Shown: positions 49,016 to 60,129 of the stretch, in pieces
Layout: every line of letters starts with the position of its first letter
Position numbering within the stretch: the stretch's first letter is position 1
The notes under the pieces: generated by a model
What the model was told of the DNA's origin: nothing
The model's database searches: none
Seen by the model: only the letters and a program-made list of their open reading frames with translations
Made by a program: the position numbers and the translations under genes
NCBI GenBank assembly: GCA_036345935.2
Contig: JADWOT020000002.1
Location: 1,426,001-1,490,000, forward strand
DNA: 64,000 bases
DNA from: Taenia hydatigena
Taxonomy: Eukaryota > Platyhelminthes > Cestoda > Cyclophyllidea > Taeniidae
Reading direction: 5' to 3'

Positions 49016-49201
49016 TGTAGTACTTTGTTTGTTAGAACTGCTGGTTTCCGTCAAGGTCACAGAGGTGGACGTATTGCCCTAACTGCGTGGGCTGGCCTCC
49101 AGGCCATGCCAGCAGCCTTTTTCCCTCTGTCCGGTGAAAATATATATTCTACTTTAGCATTCCGCCTTCTTTTGCCTTCAAGGGAGCCTCGGGACGCTAC
49201 A
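49016..49201 (-). mobile_element. Solo LTR e (TRIM-like), minus orientation
   Basis: 186 bp from TGTAGTACTTTGTTTG to GGGACGCTACA. A perfect 5-bp target duplication CTCTC flanks it (49011-49015, 49202-49206). It is the most complete single LTR here and defines the ends of the family. Confidence 0.87.
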
Positions 49202-49674
49202 CTCTCCCTTCTCGCCCCTATCAGGTCTTCTCTCGGATCTCCGTACCTTCATCCACAATTTTTAGACAACAATTAACCCATTAGACGCCATCTCTCCTAG
49301 ACATCTTAACCACTTCATGGGCCTCTCGGTCCTGATTAACCATTCCTCGGGTTCGCTCCCTCCTCTCTTTAATTCGTGTGCATACACAAGGACGTGTTCA
49401 AATTAAATGGATGCATTTGCGATTACTGACTTAAACTTACTTCTCCTTACCTACTTTGAAATAAGCCTTGGTCCTCTCCTTTGAATATCTTCTCCTTACA
49501 ATCTGGAGGAATTGTTTTTCAGCCTTTTGGAACATCTAGTCCCTAAATTTACGTGTAGCTTTGCACTTAGTTAAAAATACAAAAAAAGAATTTCCCCAAA
49601 CTTTTTTGGGTTTATTTGTGAATGAGGAAAATCATGAGCATTTGCCAATCAGTGCATGGGTGTTGATGAAATAG

Positions 49675-50378
49675 TCAAATGCAGCGACCGATGTGTTCGG
49701 GGAGATGGCGAGTGTGTTTGTCTTTGACACATGCCATGTAGTCGCAACACCTTGGCTTCCGTCGGTCACATTCCTCATCGTAATCACGGCACGACTCTGG
49801 TATGCAGCATCTAGCTGCGTCTAGAAGAGAAGAAATGGTGGTGAGTGAATGAGCATTCGGTATTGGGACATTGAACTCATAGCACTGCGTGAAGAGAGGA
49901 GTGTGTCGTGTCCAAGGCCCACTCAAACTAGACTTTGAGGGTTTTCCAAGTCGTGCACATATTTATTTACCCACTTGATTGCACGAATTGCGTGAACTCA
50001 CTATTTTTACATTTGCCCATAGGATTTTTGGAGTGGGAAGATTTAGTACTGGGACGTAATCATTCAATCAGCGTTGCTTCTTCTCACTCTGATGTGGAGA
50101 GGGCAAGGCTTCTCGGTTGACGGTGCTGTTCTATGCTCTCCTGTATTTTCGACTACCATAAAGTGACTAGTCTCCACAACAACAATTCTACGGCCACCAT
50201 CACGCAAAATATATTTCGACCTACAGGTTATGGACCTATTGAGCCCCTATGAAGGGGCTCTACATCGGCGGAAACATCATCACAGAGGTGACCGAAGTGG
50301 CTTAAGCGAAAAGTATTTCATCTTACCAAACAAGTGGAAGGTGAGAAGGAGGAATGCGATGACGAAACTCGTTTGCAT
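49675..50378 (-). CDS. P2: secreted 8-cysteine peptide precursor, two exons, 65 aa
   Basis: Minus strand. Exon 1 (50378-50327) encodes a signal peptide starting MQTSFVIAFLLL. Intron 50326-49821 is GT-AG, phase 1. Exon 2 (49820-49675) encodes the mature peptide ending GRCI-stop. Cysteine frame: CC-x4-C-x6-C-x6-CC-x4-C-x15-C. Strongly charged, it contains DEECDRRKPRCC. Unlike P1, the last cysteine is the penultimate residue. It is head-to-head with P3, about 1.1 kb apart. No function assigned. Confidence 0.85.
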
Positions 50379-50404
50379 TGGTATGTGAGGTGATTAGCGA
50401 GATC

Positions 50405-50525
50405 CGGCCTGGTTAATTTATACAGGAGAATGTGTGGATTCGACTTGTCAATCTTTTTGTCCACACACGAGTGCACGAGTTGCGAATGTTGGTACAATGA
50501 AATGTAGCGTCCAAATCACCTCGGG
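50405..50525 (-). promoter_or_regulatory. Shared peptide-gene promoter of P2
   Basis: Reverse strand: TATA at about 50420-50413, the AGATTGACAAG segment, and the TGTACCAACATTCG/GACGCTACATTTC box (50486-50520). Two additional partial boxes in the same orientation lie at about 50700-50735 and 51368-51395. Confidence 0.55.
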
Positions 50526-51486
50526 TGTTTGTTGTATGCGGTAAGGATGTATTGGCACTTCGATTCATGCCAAAGCGGTACTGCTGTTGACTTTGGGGTC
50601 TTCTGAACCCCAAAAATAAACCAACCAATCAGCGCCTGCTTTTCTCTTTCAGATGTTGAGACCAGTGCACGCTGTCCATTCAAAATGGTGAGGGTTCACG
50701 AATAAGGCGTAGCGTTCAAATCACCTCAGGGTTTGTTACGTTAAGTGAAAGTGTATTGGCCATTCGATGGATGTCGAAGCCGTTCCTTTCGGTGGGAGAA
50801 CGCAACTTCACAGCATTGGGTGCGGCTGTATCCCAATGAACGCATTTTAGGCTTCTTCATTGATTTCACTTGATAAAATCTGCTTAAAAAGTGGACGGAC
50901 GCCATTGTTTGATGGAAGGAAGAGAAGAAAAGGCAGTGATGGACGCGACCTGTTCGACAGCATGGTGAAATGCTTTGACAGTAGAAAAAGAAGTAACTTA
51001 GAGGGACGGTGGGAAAGGTACGGTAAAGCATGTACCACTGGATGCCCCAACCTGACTCTCCTATCATTTTACATTCACCACATGAGCCAGTTTTACAATT
51101 CAATCTCAAGTGGATTGAATATGGGGAAGACAGTGCTGTCGTCGCATCTCTGCCTTGTCATCCACCCATAGACGAAGAATAAAAGAGCGAGGTGAGAGTG
51201 AGAGTGGTTGGGGAGCTCTACCAACAATTCTAAGCACGAGCTTACACTGACAGGTCTTCCCTGATTGCATTGAGAGATTATAACATGCTAGGATTCCATT
51301 CCATTCCGCCATCTTAGCTCCTCTGGTTTGTCCTTGCTTTCTTTTACTATCCTTAGAGGGAAAGAACGGAAATGTAGCGTCCAAGTCACCTCGGGTGTTT
51401 TTTAGGTGAGAAAGAAGTGAACTGCAAATTGGTACAATGTCGAGTAGGTATAAATTAACCAAAGGGAGTCTCACTAATCACCTCAC

Positions 51487-52239
51487 ATGCCACTGCAAAC
51501 GAGTTCCGTGGTCGCATTCCTCCTACTCACCTTCCAACTGTTTGGTAAGATGATATACTTTTCACCCACTCACGTCCGTTCACCTGTGTGATGTTTCCGC
51601 TGTTAATCTAGGAGGGTTTGGAGGCATTCACACAGCGATGGCACCGTCTCTCCATTGGGGTCTCATTAGAGCATAACCTGAGGTTTCCGATTGATTTGTG
51701 TGGTTGTTACTGTGGGTTTGTCCTGTTGTGGTGACAAGTCACACAGTCGTTTGGGAACCCTTGCCATCTTGAATGGACAGCGTGCACTGGTCTCCACATC
51801 GGAATGAGGGGAAGCAGACGCCACTACCCAAAACAGTAAAGTTCAGCGGCTGAAGTGTGGCTTCACACAAACTGTGCGACCAATTGTGTGAACAAGCATT
51901 TACAAGGTTTCCAAGACCTTCAAGGTCAACCTCAACTGGGAGCCTCCAGATTTTCTCGTCTAGTTTGAATGCCTCTTGAATGTGACACTCTCCTCCCATC
52001 AGTTCACTGTCCTAATGCCACTTGCTCATTTTCTCACCATCAATTTGTTTCTTCCAGACGTAACGAGATGCTGTTATTCGGATTCGCAATGGTGCCTTGG
52101 TTACAATGAGGAATGTGACAGGCGAATGAGGGATTGTTGTGAGCCGTTCGAGTGCCTCGAGTTCAAATCTCGATTCACCATCCTTCCCAACGAAGGTCGC
52201 TGTAGTGATCCAAAGTTTGGCAATTTCGATCGTCGATAA
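51487..52239 (+). CDS. P3: secreted 8-cysteine peptide precursor, two exons, 78 aa
   Basis: Exon 1 (51487-51544) is 58 nt, six longer than in its paralogues. The usual ATG has become CTG, and a new in-frame ATG lies two codons upstream, giving MPLQTSSVVAFLLL. Intron 51545-52057 is GT-AG, phase 1. Exon 2 (52058-52239) ends TAA after a basic tail (FGNFDRR). Cysteine frame: CC-x6-C-x6-C-x6-CC-x4-C-x15-C. TATAAATTA lies at about 51449-51457. Eight cysteines are intact. Function unknown. Confidence 0.83.
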
Positions 52240-52495
52240 CCTTAGTTTGCATGACTCTTTCCTCTCTCCACTTTCCACTCTTCTCGTCTCCCTCCCCTTT
52301 CCTCCAACCTCGTCCCAACATTCCATTAGTTAAGTAGTGAATGGGCCTCCTTTCCGCTCCCCACATTGTTGCATTGTGGAAGGGGAACACGAATCGTTTG
52401 GTCACTCAGTTATCCTCAGTAGTCAAGAAGGTGATTGAAATATTATTAGCAGACCTTTGACGGATTGGTGAATGAATGGACAATAGGATTGGAGA

Positions 52496-52732
52496 TTCGG
52501 ACGCTACAATTCATTGTTTTAACATTCGTGGGAAATGCATTTCTACGTAAATAGAAAGGCAAAGAATAGAAGGAGGAAGTGAAGTAAATAATGGTACTTC
52601 TAGAGAGTCTAGGTGAACAACAACACACGCTTCTGTTATAAATTGACCAGATTGACTCTCATGAACCGCCTCAATTCCAAATGCCAGCAAGGTTGGTCTT
52701 TGTATCCGCCCTACACACATCTTATTCGTTTG
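52496..52732 (+). pseudogene. Orphan peptide-gene promoter and exon 1
   Basis: The promoter box GGACGCTAC (52499-52507) and TATAAATTG (about 52637) precede an ATG at 52681. The following 52-nt exon 1 counterpart (52681-52732) reads MPARLVFVSALHTSYSF. The donor is ATAAGG instead of GTAAGG. No exon 2 was found downstream. A dead member. Confidence 0.55.
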
Positions 52733-52739
52733 ATAAGGT

Positions 52740-54165
52740 GTATGGCTTTTACCTAGCTCAATTTCATTCGCTTTGATGGTGTTACTGGGGTCTTGGAATG
52801 TCATTCACCAAGCACACCATACCCATCAGCACATCCAACACACCGACTGCATCTCCTGCTTCCAAAACCTTTGTCTTCAAAAGTAGTTTGAATGATTATG
52901 GCTGTGGCAGCAAGGCGCCTCGCGTAAGACGTAGGCCACAGTCAATTGGGAGCCTTCACCATTTCGAAAGAACTGGACTCGATAACAGGGAGAGAGGAGG
53001 CGGGTGTGCCTGAGGCGACCATGTTCCAGTTCTAAAATGTGTGTATTCACATCAAAAGCATGTGAGTTTTTCTTTATCTTGGAGACCGATGATGTGTTTG
53101 CGGTCACATGGTCGGACCGTGCATGTGAAACCACGGTTGATGCATGGACTATAGCTCTACAGGCATCCTGATTGAGCAATTTGATTGCCAGTAGTACATT
53201 TTCACCCTTCCATCGCTTTCCAAATGACTAGGTGTCGCACGTGCATATGTGACGCCGAAGGAGGCTCCTTGACAACTATGCACAACTTTTAGAGCTTTGT
53301 GATGTCAAATCCACTGGTCAGCAACTTCAAATAGTCTGTCATCAGAAAGATGTAATGCTTATTTTTCCTCCTCCATAATTAGTAAATAATCTACGATGCT
53401 CATGTCTGCTACACTCTTGCACACATGTGGGCGTTGACTGAAGTGGTGCAAGTGTTGTGGTGTCAGGTCTGGCAAAAATAAAGGCGAAGGCCACCATTCA
53501 CTTTTGCTCGGTGGCGTCTGGCTCTTGCCCACGTGGATCATGGATAACTTTTAGTGCTCATGAGTCTAACAAATTACCTGTCGCTTAGGCCCTCCTGTCC
53601 GATCTTGGCATATTAAGGCCCCATCTTCTGTAGACAGCACGGACCACCACTCTATGGCAACATGGTCTGTGTTGTTAGTTTGGGAGGAGCAAAAGGATGA
53701 GGAAAACGCCTTTTACATTAGGTGCAGACTAGAATCGGTGCGTTGTGGACTACTCCATTAGTATCTAACGCGTTCGATCAAAGATGCATGCGGTTGTGGT
53801 GAGCTGAGAATTGAGCCATTAAGATCACGATCGTGTCTGACATAGAGATACACAATCAGGTGCCCCATCGGCGTGTCTTATTGTGGTTCACTCGCGCTGT
53901 AGGCATCGGTGAGTTCGTTGTGCCTGTGTGCACAAAATTTTGTTCATTTTTACACGTTATTTGTTGTGAGGACTCAAAATCACCAATGGGTCGCATTGGA
54001 TTGGATGGGATTGGATTGAAATTAATTGAACTTGATGGACCGGTGGACACATTCATCGGCTCGTGCTGTAGTCCTCTGTGTTACACCAACTTGACATCTC
54101 TCACTCGTCACCTTCAAAACCAGGAGTACTGACTTAGCACAAACCCTAATCGGCAGAACACCAGA
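52740..54165. other. Stretch without supported genes between P3 and P4
   Basis: Open frames up to 100 codons occur on both strands and overlap (52877-53179 minus, 53833-54132 plus). No cysteine frame, splice pattern or repeat partner was recognised. A GGATTG-type simple stretch lies at about 53998-54020. Confidence 0.35.
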
Positions 54166-54339
54166 GGCCATTTGCACGCTACATTTCGCTGTACCAACAT
54201 TCCTGTTTCGGGAACTACTAGGTGGAGGGAAAGGAGGGAGAGGAAAGGCGGAACAGGCTAATCTTGTCACTGTCATGCCAACCAGGGCTGACATTGACAA
54301 TAAAATGACAATTGGCATATCCCCTCTCCTATATCCTCA

Positions 54340-55295
54340 ATGTCAACTGATTGCACCATCGTTTTCTTCCTACTCTCATCCTCCTTGTTTGGTAAGACGG
54401 ACCACTTCTAGTCTGCCCCCACTTTCTTTGTCTTTCTGAAATGTCTGAGATGCAGTTGGGGCGATTTGTGGTATGAGATGCTTCTTTCATCACATCGATT
54501 CTCATCGCGTCCCTCCACTTCACCATCTGAAAGTTCCCAGATGGGCAGAGCACAGACAGTTTTCTGTTCTGTGAAATGGATATTTCTTTGATGAGAGTTT
54601 TAGCTTAGAATCCGTGTTACTTGTCACCTTGTCTGACATCGTCACATGACTACTTTTTTCAGGCGTCAACAAAGCCAGTTCTGACATGAACGGGGCATTG
54701 TGAGGCGACAATGTGGCATGTGTCTGCATTGAGAGCACAAATTTCATCACTCTTGATTCGCTTCTTTACCAAGGGGGTCGAAGCAGACCGTAATGCTGCC
54801 TCATTGGTGTTGCGAGTAGTTCAGGGATGGCCAAGAAGTTCAGCTCCGCTCCAATTCACTTCAGAAACTACCAAAGCGAAGACATGAGGCCAACTTGAAT
54901 GGACAGTGTACACTGTTCTCAACATCGAAAAGAGAAGAAGCAAACGCTGATTGGATGGTTATTTTTCCAGTGGGTCAATGATAGGTGAAGGGATTGGAAG
55001 ACCCTCAAAGTTAGCCTCACTTGAGTGCCCCCAATTGCCTCGTCTAGTTTGAATGCCTCTTGAACATGACACATTCACCGTCTTAATGCCAACTGCTCAT
55101 TTGCTCACCACCATTTCTTCTATTCCAGGCATAACGAAACCCTGTTTCGTATGGTCTTGTGTTGATTATAATGAGCCATGTGATATGAGAAAGAAAGAAT
55201 GTTGTGGCAAGATGATGTGCGAGAATGCCAATCCTGTTTCCAACATGCATTGGTGGGTAGGTCGGTGTAGAAATTCAGCACGCTTTATAGCATAA
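54340..55295 (+). CDS. P4: secreted cysteine-rich peptide, seven-cysteine variant, 72 aa
   Basis: Exon 1 (54340-54391, 52 nt) encodes a divergent signal peptide, MSTDCTIVFFLLSSSLF. Intron 54392-55128 is GT-AG, phase 1. Exon 2 (55129-55295) ends TAA. The first cysteine of the leading pair is proline (KPC), giving C-x4-C-x6-C-x6-CC-x4-C-x15-C. The other spacings are kept, which argues that the gene is still constrained. A promoter box GCACGCTACATTTC lies at 54174-54187. An odd number of mature cysteines may leave one free or allow a dimer. Confidence 0.78.
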
Positions 55296-56540
55296 TTTTC
55301 TTTCCTCATTTCTCTCTGAATTTCTCACTCTCCTCGTGCCTCCCCACCGACTTTCCACCTCCTCCCAACATTCCTTCATTTGAGTGGTGTAAATGGACTC
55401 TCTTCCCACGCCCACATTGCTGCATCGTGAAGGAAAAACACAAATCTCTTGGTCTTGGTCTTGGTCTTGGAATGTGGTTAGACCAATGGTGGTGAATTGG
55501 CTACGATTAGCAGACTTTTGACGCACTTGTTGAAAGTGAATGGACAAAAATGTGGGAAGGTTACAGGCCAAGAGGGAAGGAGGGTCAATGAGTGGGCGAA
55601 TGAAGGGATATGCAAAACAATTGGGCAATGAATGACAAAATCTTAGTAAACCTGTTCACCTCAGATGCAACTTGAACATCAGAGATGTACACGGTGACTA
55701 TGAAATTCAGTGAGGCACACCGCCGGGCTGGTAGATTAAAAACGTTCCATTCCAGCGCGACAGGCACCACAACCGACCTCCTTCTTGCCTTCCTTGTATT
55801 CTTACTGTGCAAGGCAGTAACTTAGTCCCACCGGCTCAAATTCTACTCGTGTCATTCAAACTGCTCATATTTGATGTTGCGTACTGGCCCAATGATTGGC
55901 ATGAGACAGGAAATACCTTCCGTAATCAACGCCTCCATTCTCCCAATATCGTCCAACCCATGTTCTGCAAGGTCTCCGTCATCACGTGCCGTCCTCGCAA
56001 TGACGTTACACACACCACCACAAACCATTCCCACTTCATCCCCAGTTGTTACCATCAAAGATGCCATTTTTCCTGCTGCGTTTCTGCACGGCATAAATGG
56101 AAGGTGTGTGGGATAACCTCAAAGGGAATTGACCAACATAGCAGCATTGGGACTTGCTTACATCACCCGAGACTTGCAAACCCAAATCGGAGGTAGGTCG
56201 GTAGCCTTAGGGGGCATTCGCTTGTCTATCAAGAACCTTAGCTACGCAGCTACACGCGTGGCAGCAGTGAACAAGAAGGCGAATGTAGTTTGTGCATCCT
56301 TTAAGTTGCCGCTCCCTTACTGCCCATCCCGAAGTAAAGTGGCCGTTGTCCTTGTAAAAGGACCAATGCCTCAAACCAACTAAACTATGCCCTTCAGACA
56401 CTTTCATCCTCACAATCACATTTGCTCAAACGATTTCACAGGCACGAGCAGTTCGCTAATTATGTGACCAGAAGTTGACGATGCTAGCGCCAGAAATAAC
56501 GGTTTGACATTGTACCAATTTTCAATGCAATTTTATCTCG
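55296..56540. other. P4 3' flank and a GC-richer, frame-dense block
   Basis: The 3' flank resembles those of P1 and P5. A TCTTGG hexamer is repeated at about 55449-55470. About 55850-56390 is richer in G+C and has overlapping open frames on both strands (129, 81 and 84 codons plus; 80 codons minus). None has a recognised motif. Possibly a decayed retrocopy. Confidence 0.35.
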
Positions 56541-56559
56541 CATAACAAACACACAAGTT

Positions 56560-56675
56560 GATTTGGACGCTAAATGTCATTGCACCAAAATTCGTAACTA
56601 GTGAACTTGCGTGTGGACAAGAAGATTGACAAGTCGGATTGACACATTCTCTTGCATAAATTAATCATGAAGGCT
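56560..56675 (+). promoter_or_regulatory. Shared peptide-gene promoter of P5
   Basis: The box GATTTGGACGCTAAATG followed by CACCAAAATTCG (56560-56594), then GTGTGGACAAGAAGATTGAC, and GCATAAATTA (about 56655) as a weakened TATA box. Confidence 0.5.
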
Positions 56676-56698
56676 CTCGCTAATCATCTCACATACAA

Positions 56699-57448
56699 AT
56701 GCAAACCAATTTCGCCATCGCGTTCCTCCTTCTCATCTTCCAAATGTATGGTAAGATGAAATACTTTCCACCTACTCCGCTTCCATTCCAATCTGTGATG
56801 ATTTTCCTGTGAATCTGGGAGGGTTTGGAGGCATTCACACAGCGATTGCACAGCCTCATCATTGGAGCCGCATTAGAGCATAACCTGAGGTTTTCCGATT
56901 GTGGAATTGTGCTGTTGTGGCGACAAGTCACTCTGTGGCAGTCGTAAACACAGTCATTTGAGAACCCTCGCCGTCTCGAATGGACTGCGCGCACTGGTCT
57001 TCACGTCAGAAAGAAGGGAAGAAGACGCTGATTTGATGGTTATTCCCCACTACCCAAAAATGTAGATGTCAAATGCTGAATTGTGGCTTCACACGAACTG
57101 TGCGATTGAGTCTGTGACCAAGCATTGATATGGTTTCAAAGCCCCTTAAAGTCAACCTCATTTGAAAGCCTCCAAATATTCCTGTCTAGTTTGAATGCCT
57201 CTTCAATGTGACACCTCTCCTCCCACCAATCACCACCAGCACTTCACTGTCCTGATGCGAAACGCTTTCCTCTTCTAGACGCAACAAGATGCTGCAAACC
57301 GAAGAAACCGGAGAAGTGCAGCTACTACCTTGAGGCATGTGACAAGCGACTGAAGTGTTGTAAACCGTTTGTGTGCCGCACGTACGCAATCGACAAACCC
57401 ACTCCTGGCAACATAGCTCGATGTGTTGATCCTTATCATGATGCTTAA
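56699..57448 (+). CDS. P5: secreted 8-cysteine peptide precursor, two exons, 73 aa
   Basis: Exon 1 (56699-56750, 52 nt) encodes the signal peptide MQTNFAIAFLLLIFQMY. Intron 56751-57278 is GT-AG, phase 1. Exon 2 (57279-57448) ends TAA. Cysteine frame: CC-x7-C-x6-C-x5-CC-x4-C-x15-C, the longest first spacing and shortest third spacing of the family. Lysine-rich (CCKPKKPEKC). It is the unit 2 counterpart of P1 and has the same total length. No function assigned. Confidence 0.85.
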
Positions 57449-58740
57449 TCTCTCTTCGTTCTCCACTCTCTCCTTCCCTCCCTCCCTCTCCATCCACCTC
57501 CCACTTCCCACCAACTTTCCTCCATCTCAGTGGTGGAAAGGACTACCTTCTCCGCCTCACATTGGTGCATTGTGATAAAAGCGCGAATGGTTTAGTCACT
57601 CAGCTGTCTCCATCATCCGGGAAGGTGGTCGAACGTGAGGCCACGAAATGAAGCACAGCTAACAAACTTCCCACAGATTGTTGAATAAACGGCCAATAAG
57701 GTTGGGATATTGAGTCACAGAGGAGATAAGGGAGTCTATGAGTGAACAAAGAGAGGAAGTAGAGAAGCAATAATTAGTAAATGACAGGATGCCAGTGAGT
57801 CAGTTTACTACGGATCCAAATTGAACATCACAGATGTGGATGGTGACAAGGGAGATCAGCAAGGCCCACCATCACCTACAGTTTGTGCTGTATCAATGCT
57901 TCCTTTCACTTACTTCACAAAAGTCGAGACCGGTGACAAAATGAGCGTCAAAATCACTGAATGACAGCAAGGATTCATTCAAAGTAATCGGCTAACCAGG
58001 AGCCTCCATTCCACTTTAACGGTTCATCTCACATTTAGACAATTGGAAGACAGGAGAAAGCAAGTCAGAGGAATGGACAATTAGATCTGGAGTGGTCTTA
58101 AAGTGATTGGCATGCCTGCAAGTGAGGGCGACGAGAGGAGGTGTGATAGGGCAGAGAGGCGAGAATTTGGGACAGGAGGGGCGACTGGCGTTCCACATGC
58201 CGCCAGTCCAATCTGAGAAAGCCTGTTAGTGCAAACGCGTGCTCAGCATTGTTGATGTGGCTTCGCACCTACTCACTCTATCTCTCATCTCGCTCCCTCC
58301 TCCCTGGTCTATGGTTGGACAACAAGGCCAGTTGTTACTCAAGGCATGGAGCGACGACAGTGCTGTCCTCCCCATATTCAATGCGCTGCAGATTTGATTT
58401 GGAAACTAGATCGCGTGGTGTACCTGAGGTGATAAGAGGCTCCGTCTAAATCATAAAGTCGCTGCGCCAATCGGTTAAGAGGATGAAGCCTATGCAATTG
58501 TAGAAAAACGAAAAACACCCGAAGGCACAATTAAAGCGAATTAATGAGAGTAGCACTGGAAACAGGGCTCAAAACACGAGGGAGCTGTGTAACACTTATG
58601 CTCTTTAAATGTGCCTTGTGAGCCAGAGTCGAAAGGACATTTTTAGCCTAGTTGTGGAGCACCGTTTCGCTCTCCAGACACCGTGGTCGTCCTCAAGAGG
58701 CCGATATACCCTCATCTTAGGCTATCCAGCACAGGTATCC
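57449..58740. other. 3' flank of P5
   Basis: Aligns with the 3' flank of P1 up to its LTR insertions. About 58250-58400 is inverted-related to about 51100-51210. No gene seen. Confidence 0.45.
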
Positions 58741-58741
58741 T

Positions 58742-58951
58742 TGTGATGTTTTGTTTGTTTGGACTACCGGTTTCGGTCCAGCTACGTAGGCTGGCCACCG
58801 GGCCATGCCAGGAGCTGATTTCCTTCTGTCTGTTGACGGAGGGGATGAGACTGCTGGCACGACCCAGAGGCCAGACCGCGCAGCGCAGAGCAATACGACC
58901 AATTCTGTGACCCTGACCCGACCTTGCAGTCCAAACAAACAAAGTATTACA
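58742..58951. mobile_element. Palindromic pair of LTR fragments
   Basis: The first half begins TGTGATGTTTTGTTTG in minus LTR orientation through GGCCATGCCAGGAGCTG. At about 58840 it switches to the plus-orientation 3' half, ending AAACAAACAAAGTATTACA. The flanks ATCCT and GGAT extend the inverted symmetry. It is a fold-back derivative and not a simple solo LTR. Confidence 0.65.
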
Positions 58952-59641
58952 GGATAATTTGGTAGTATGTCGTAATCCCATTCAATGAAGGGAATATCGG
59001 GCCTACTGTCGTCTTAGATAACCAAATTAACCTAAATTAGAGCGCAGAGTTTTCGCTTCAATATTAAAATGATTCCGAAGCATAAGCGAATTTCATACTA
59101 AAATGTGTTTAACCTGAGAGATAAGAGCTTTTATGTCTCTAATATAACCCAAATATATTACCAGCTCATTGCTCAAGGCAAATTATTCAACTGCATGCAA
59201 CTGCAAAAGCTTTTGGAGAGATAAATCCAGTTTTTTACGAATGATTAGCAAGAGATAAACTAAGAATTTTTGTTTCAATGAGCCGGTTTTGATCAATGAG
59301 TCCGCTTGTAGTGTAAGTCTGGATCGCGTGCGTAAGAATTTCGGGGGCTGGCTTTGGTGCCCTGCAGAAGGCCTTAGATTATTGCTGCAGTAATGAACGT
59401 TTCTTTGCCTACTCCCGATAAATTGCGAAGGCATTCCTGCGTAAAGTACTTGATTTCGACCTTTATGACTCTGTCTATATTGTAATTGCTACGCATGTAT
59501 TGACCGTTTGCTTTTTAGATAACAAAGTCAAACAGTGACATATTTGTCTGCTCTGGATTCACAAATCATGCCTCTGCTCTGGAGGACGTCGTCGACGCCT
59601 ACATAAACCCTTCTTTGAAAAGAAATTAGATGAAGTCATAG

Positions 59642-59945
59642 GTCCTTGTAACAACGAACAGTTGGGACGATGAAATTCCCGTAGATCGTTCGCTGGAGTT
59701 ATCTTCGTCGGCGGCTTCTAAGGAGGTTACTTGTCTTGCTACTAATTTGTTGGACTCACTAGTAGGTGAGAATCCTTTCTTGGACTGCTAAATGTCATTT
59801 TGTTAATTTTATGAAGTCACCTCCAAAGTTGAACGCGCCGGGGAGCCATTTCGGGGACTTTCATGCTGTTAGAAACGCATTTACTGTTGCCGGTGCTACG
59901 TTAGCGAATTCTGTGGTGGCTGTGCAGCGTTGTGAGGTGCACTAA
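59642..59945 (+). CDS. Unidentified gene fragment, two exon-like segments (unit 2)
   Basis: Counterpart of 40845-41149. The 120-nt segment 59642-59761 encodes TNSWDDEIPVDRSLELSSS and neighbours. The donor GTAGGTGAG is kept. The second segment 59817-59945 (SPPKLNAPGSHFGDFHAVRN) ends TAA at the same place. A probable upstream segment at about 59519-59610 reads CSGFTNHASALEDVVDAYIN. Frames are open in both units, with many replacements. Function unknown. Confidence 0.35.
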
Positions 59946-60129
59946 GCAGGATTTGTTGCATGTGGGCACCTTATTGCTCCTGTTACATTGACACCCTCGG
60001 CATGTATTCGAAAATGGAGCCGTTTGGATGCTTCATCAGAAAAAGAGTTTAAACTCTGTGGAGATATTTGACTTTTTGCAAGTGAATTACTTGAGCCATT
60101 GCCTATCACTAGTCGCCATACGCTAATCT

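Noticed and set aside
50741..51109. 122-codon minus-strand frame between P2 and P3
   Set aside because: The repeat partner at 48530-48960 does not share the frame, and no signal peptide, cysteine frame or splice sites were seen.
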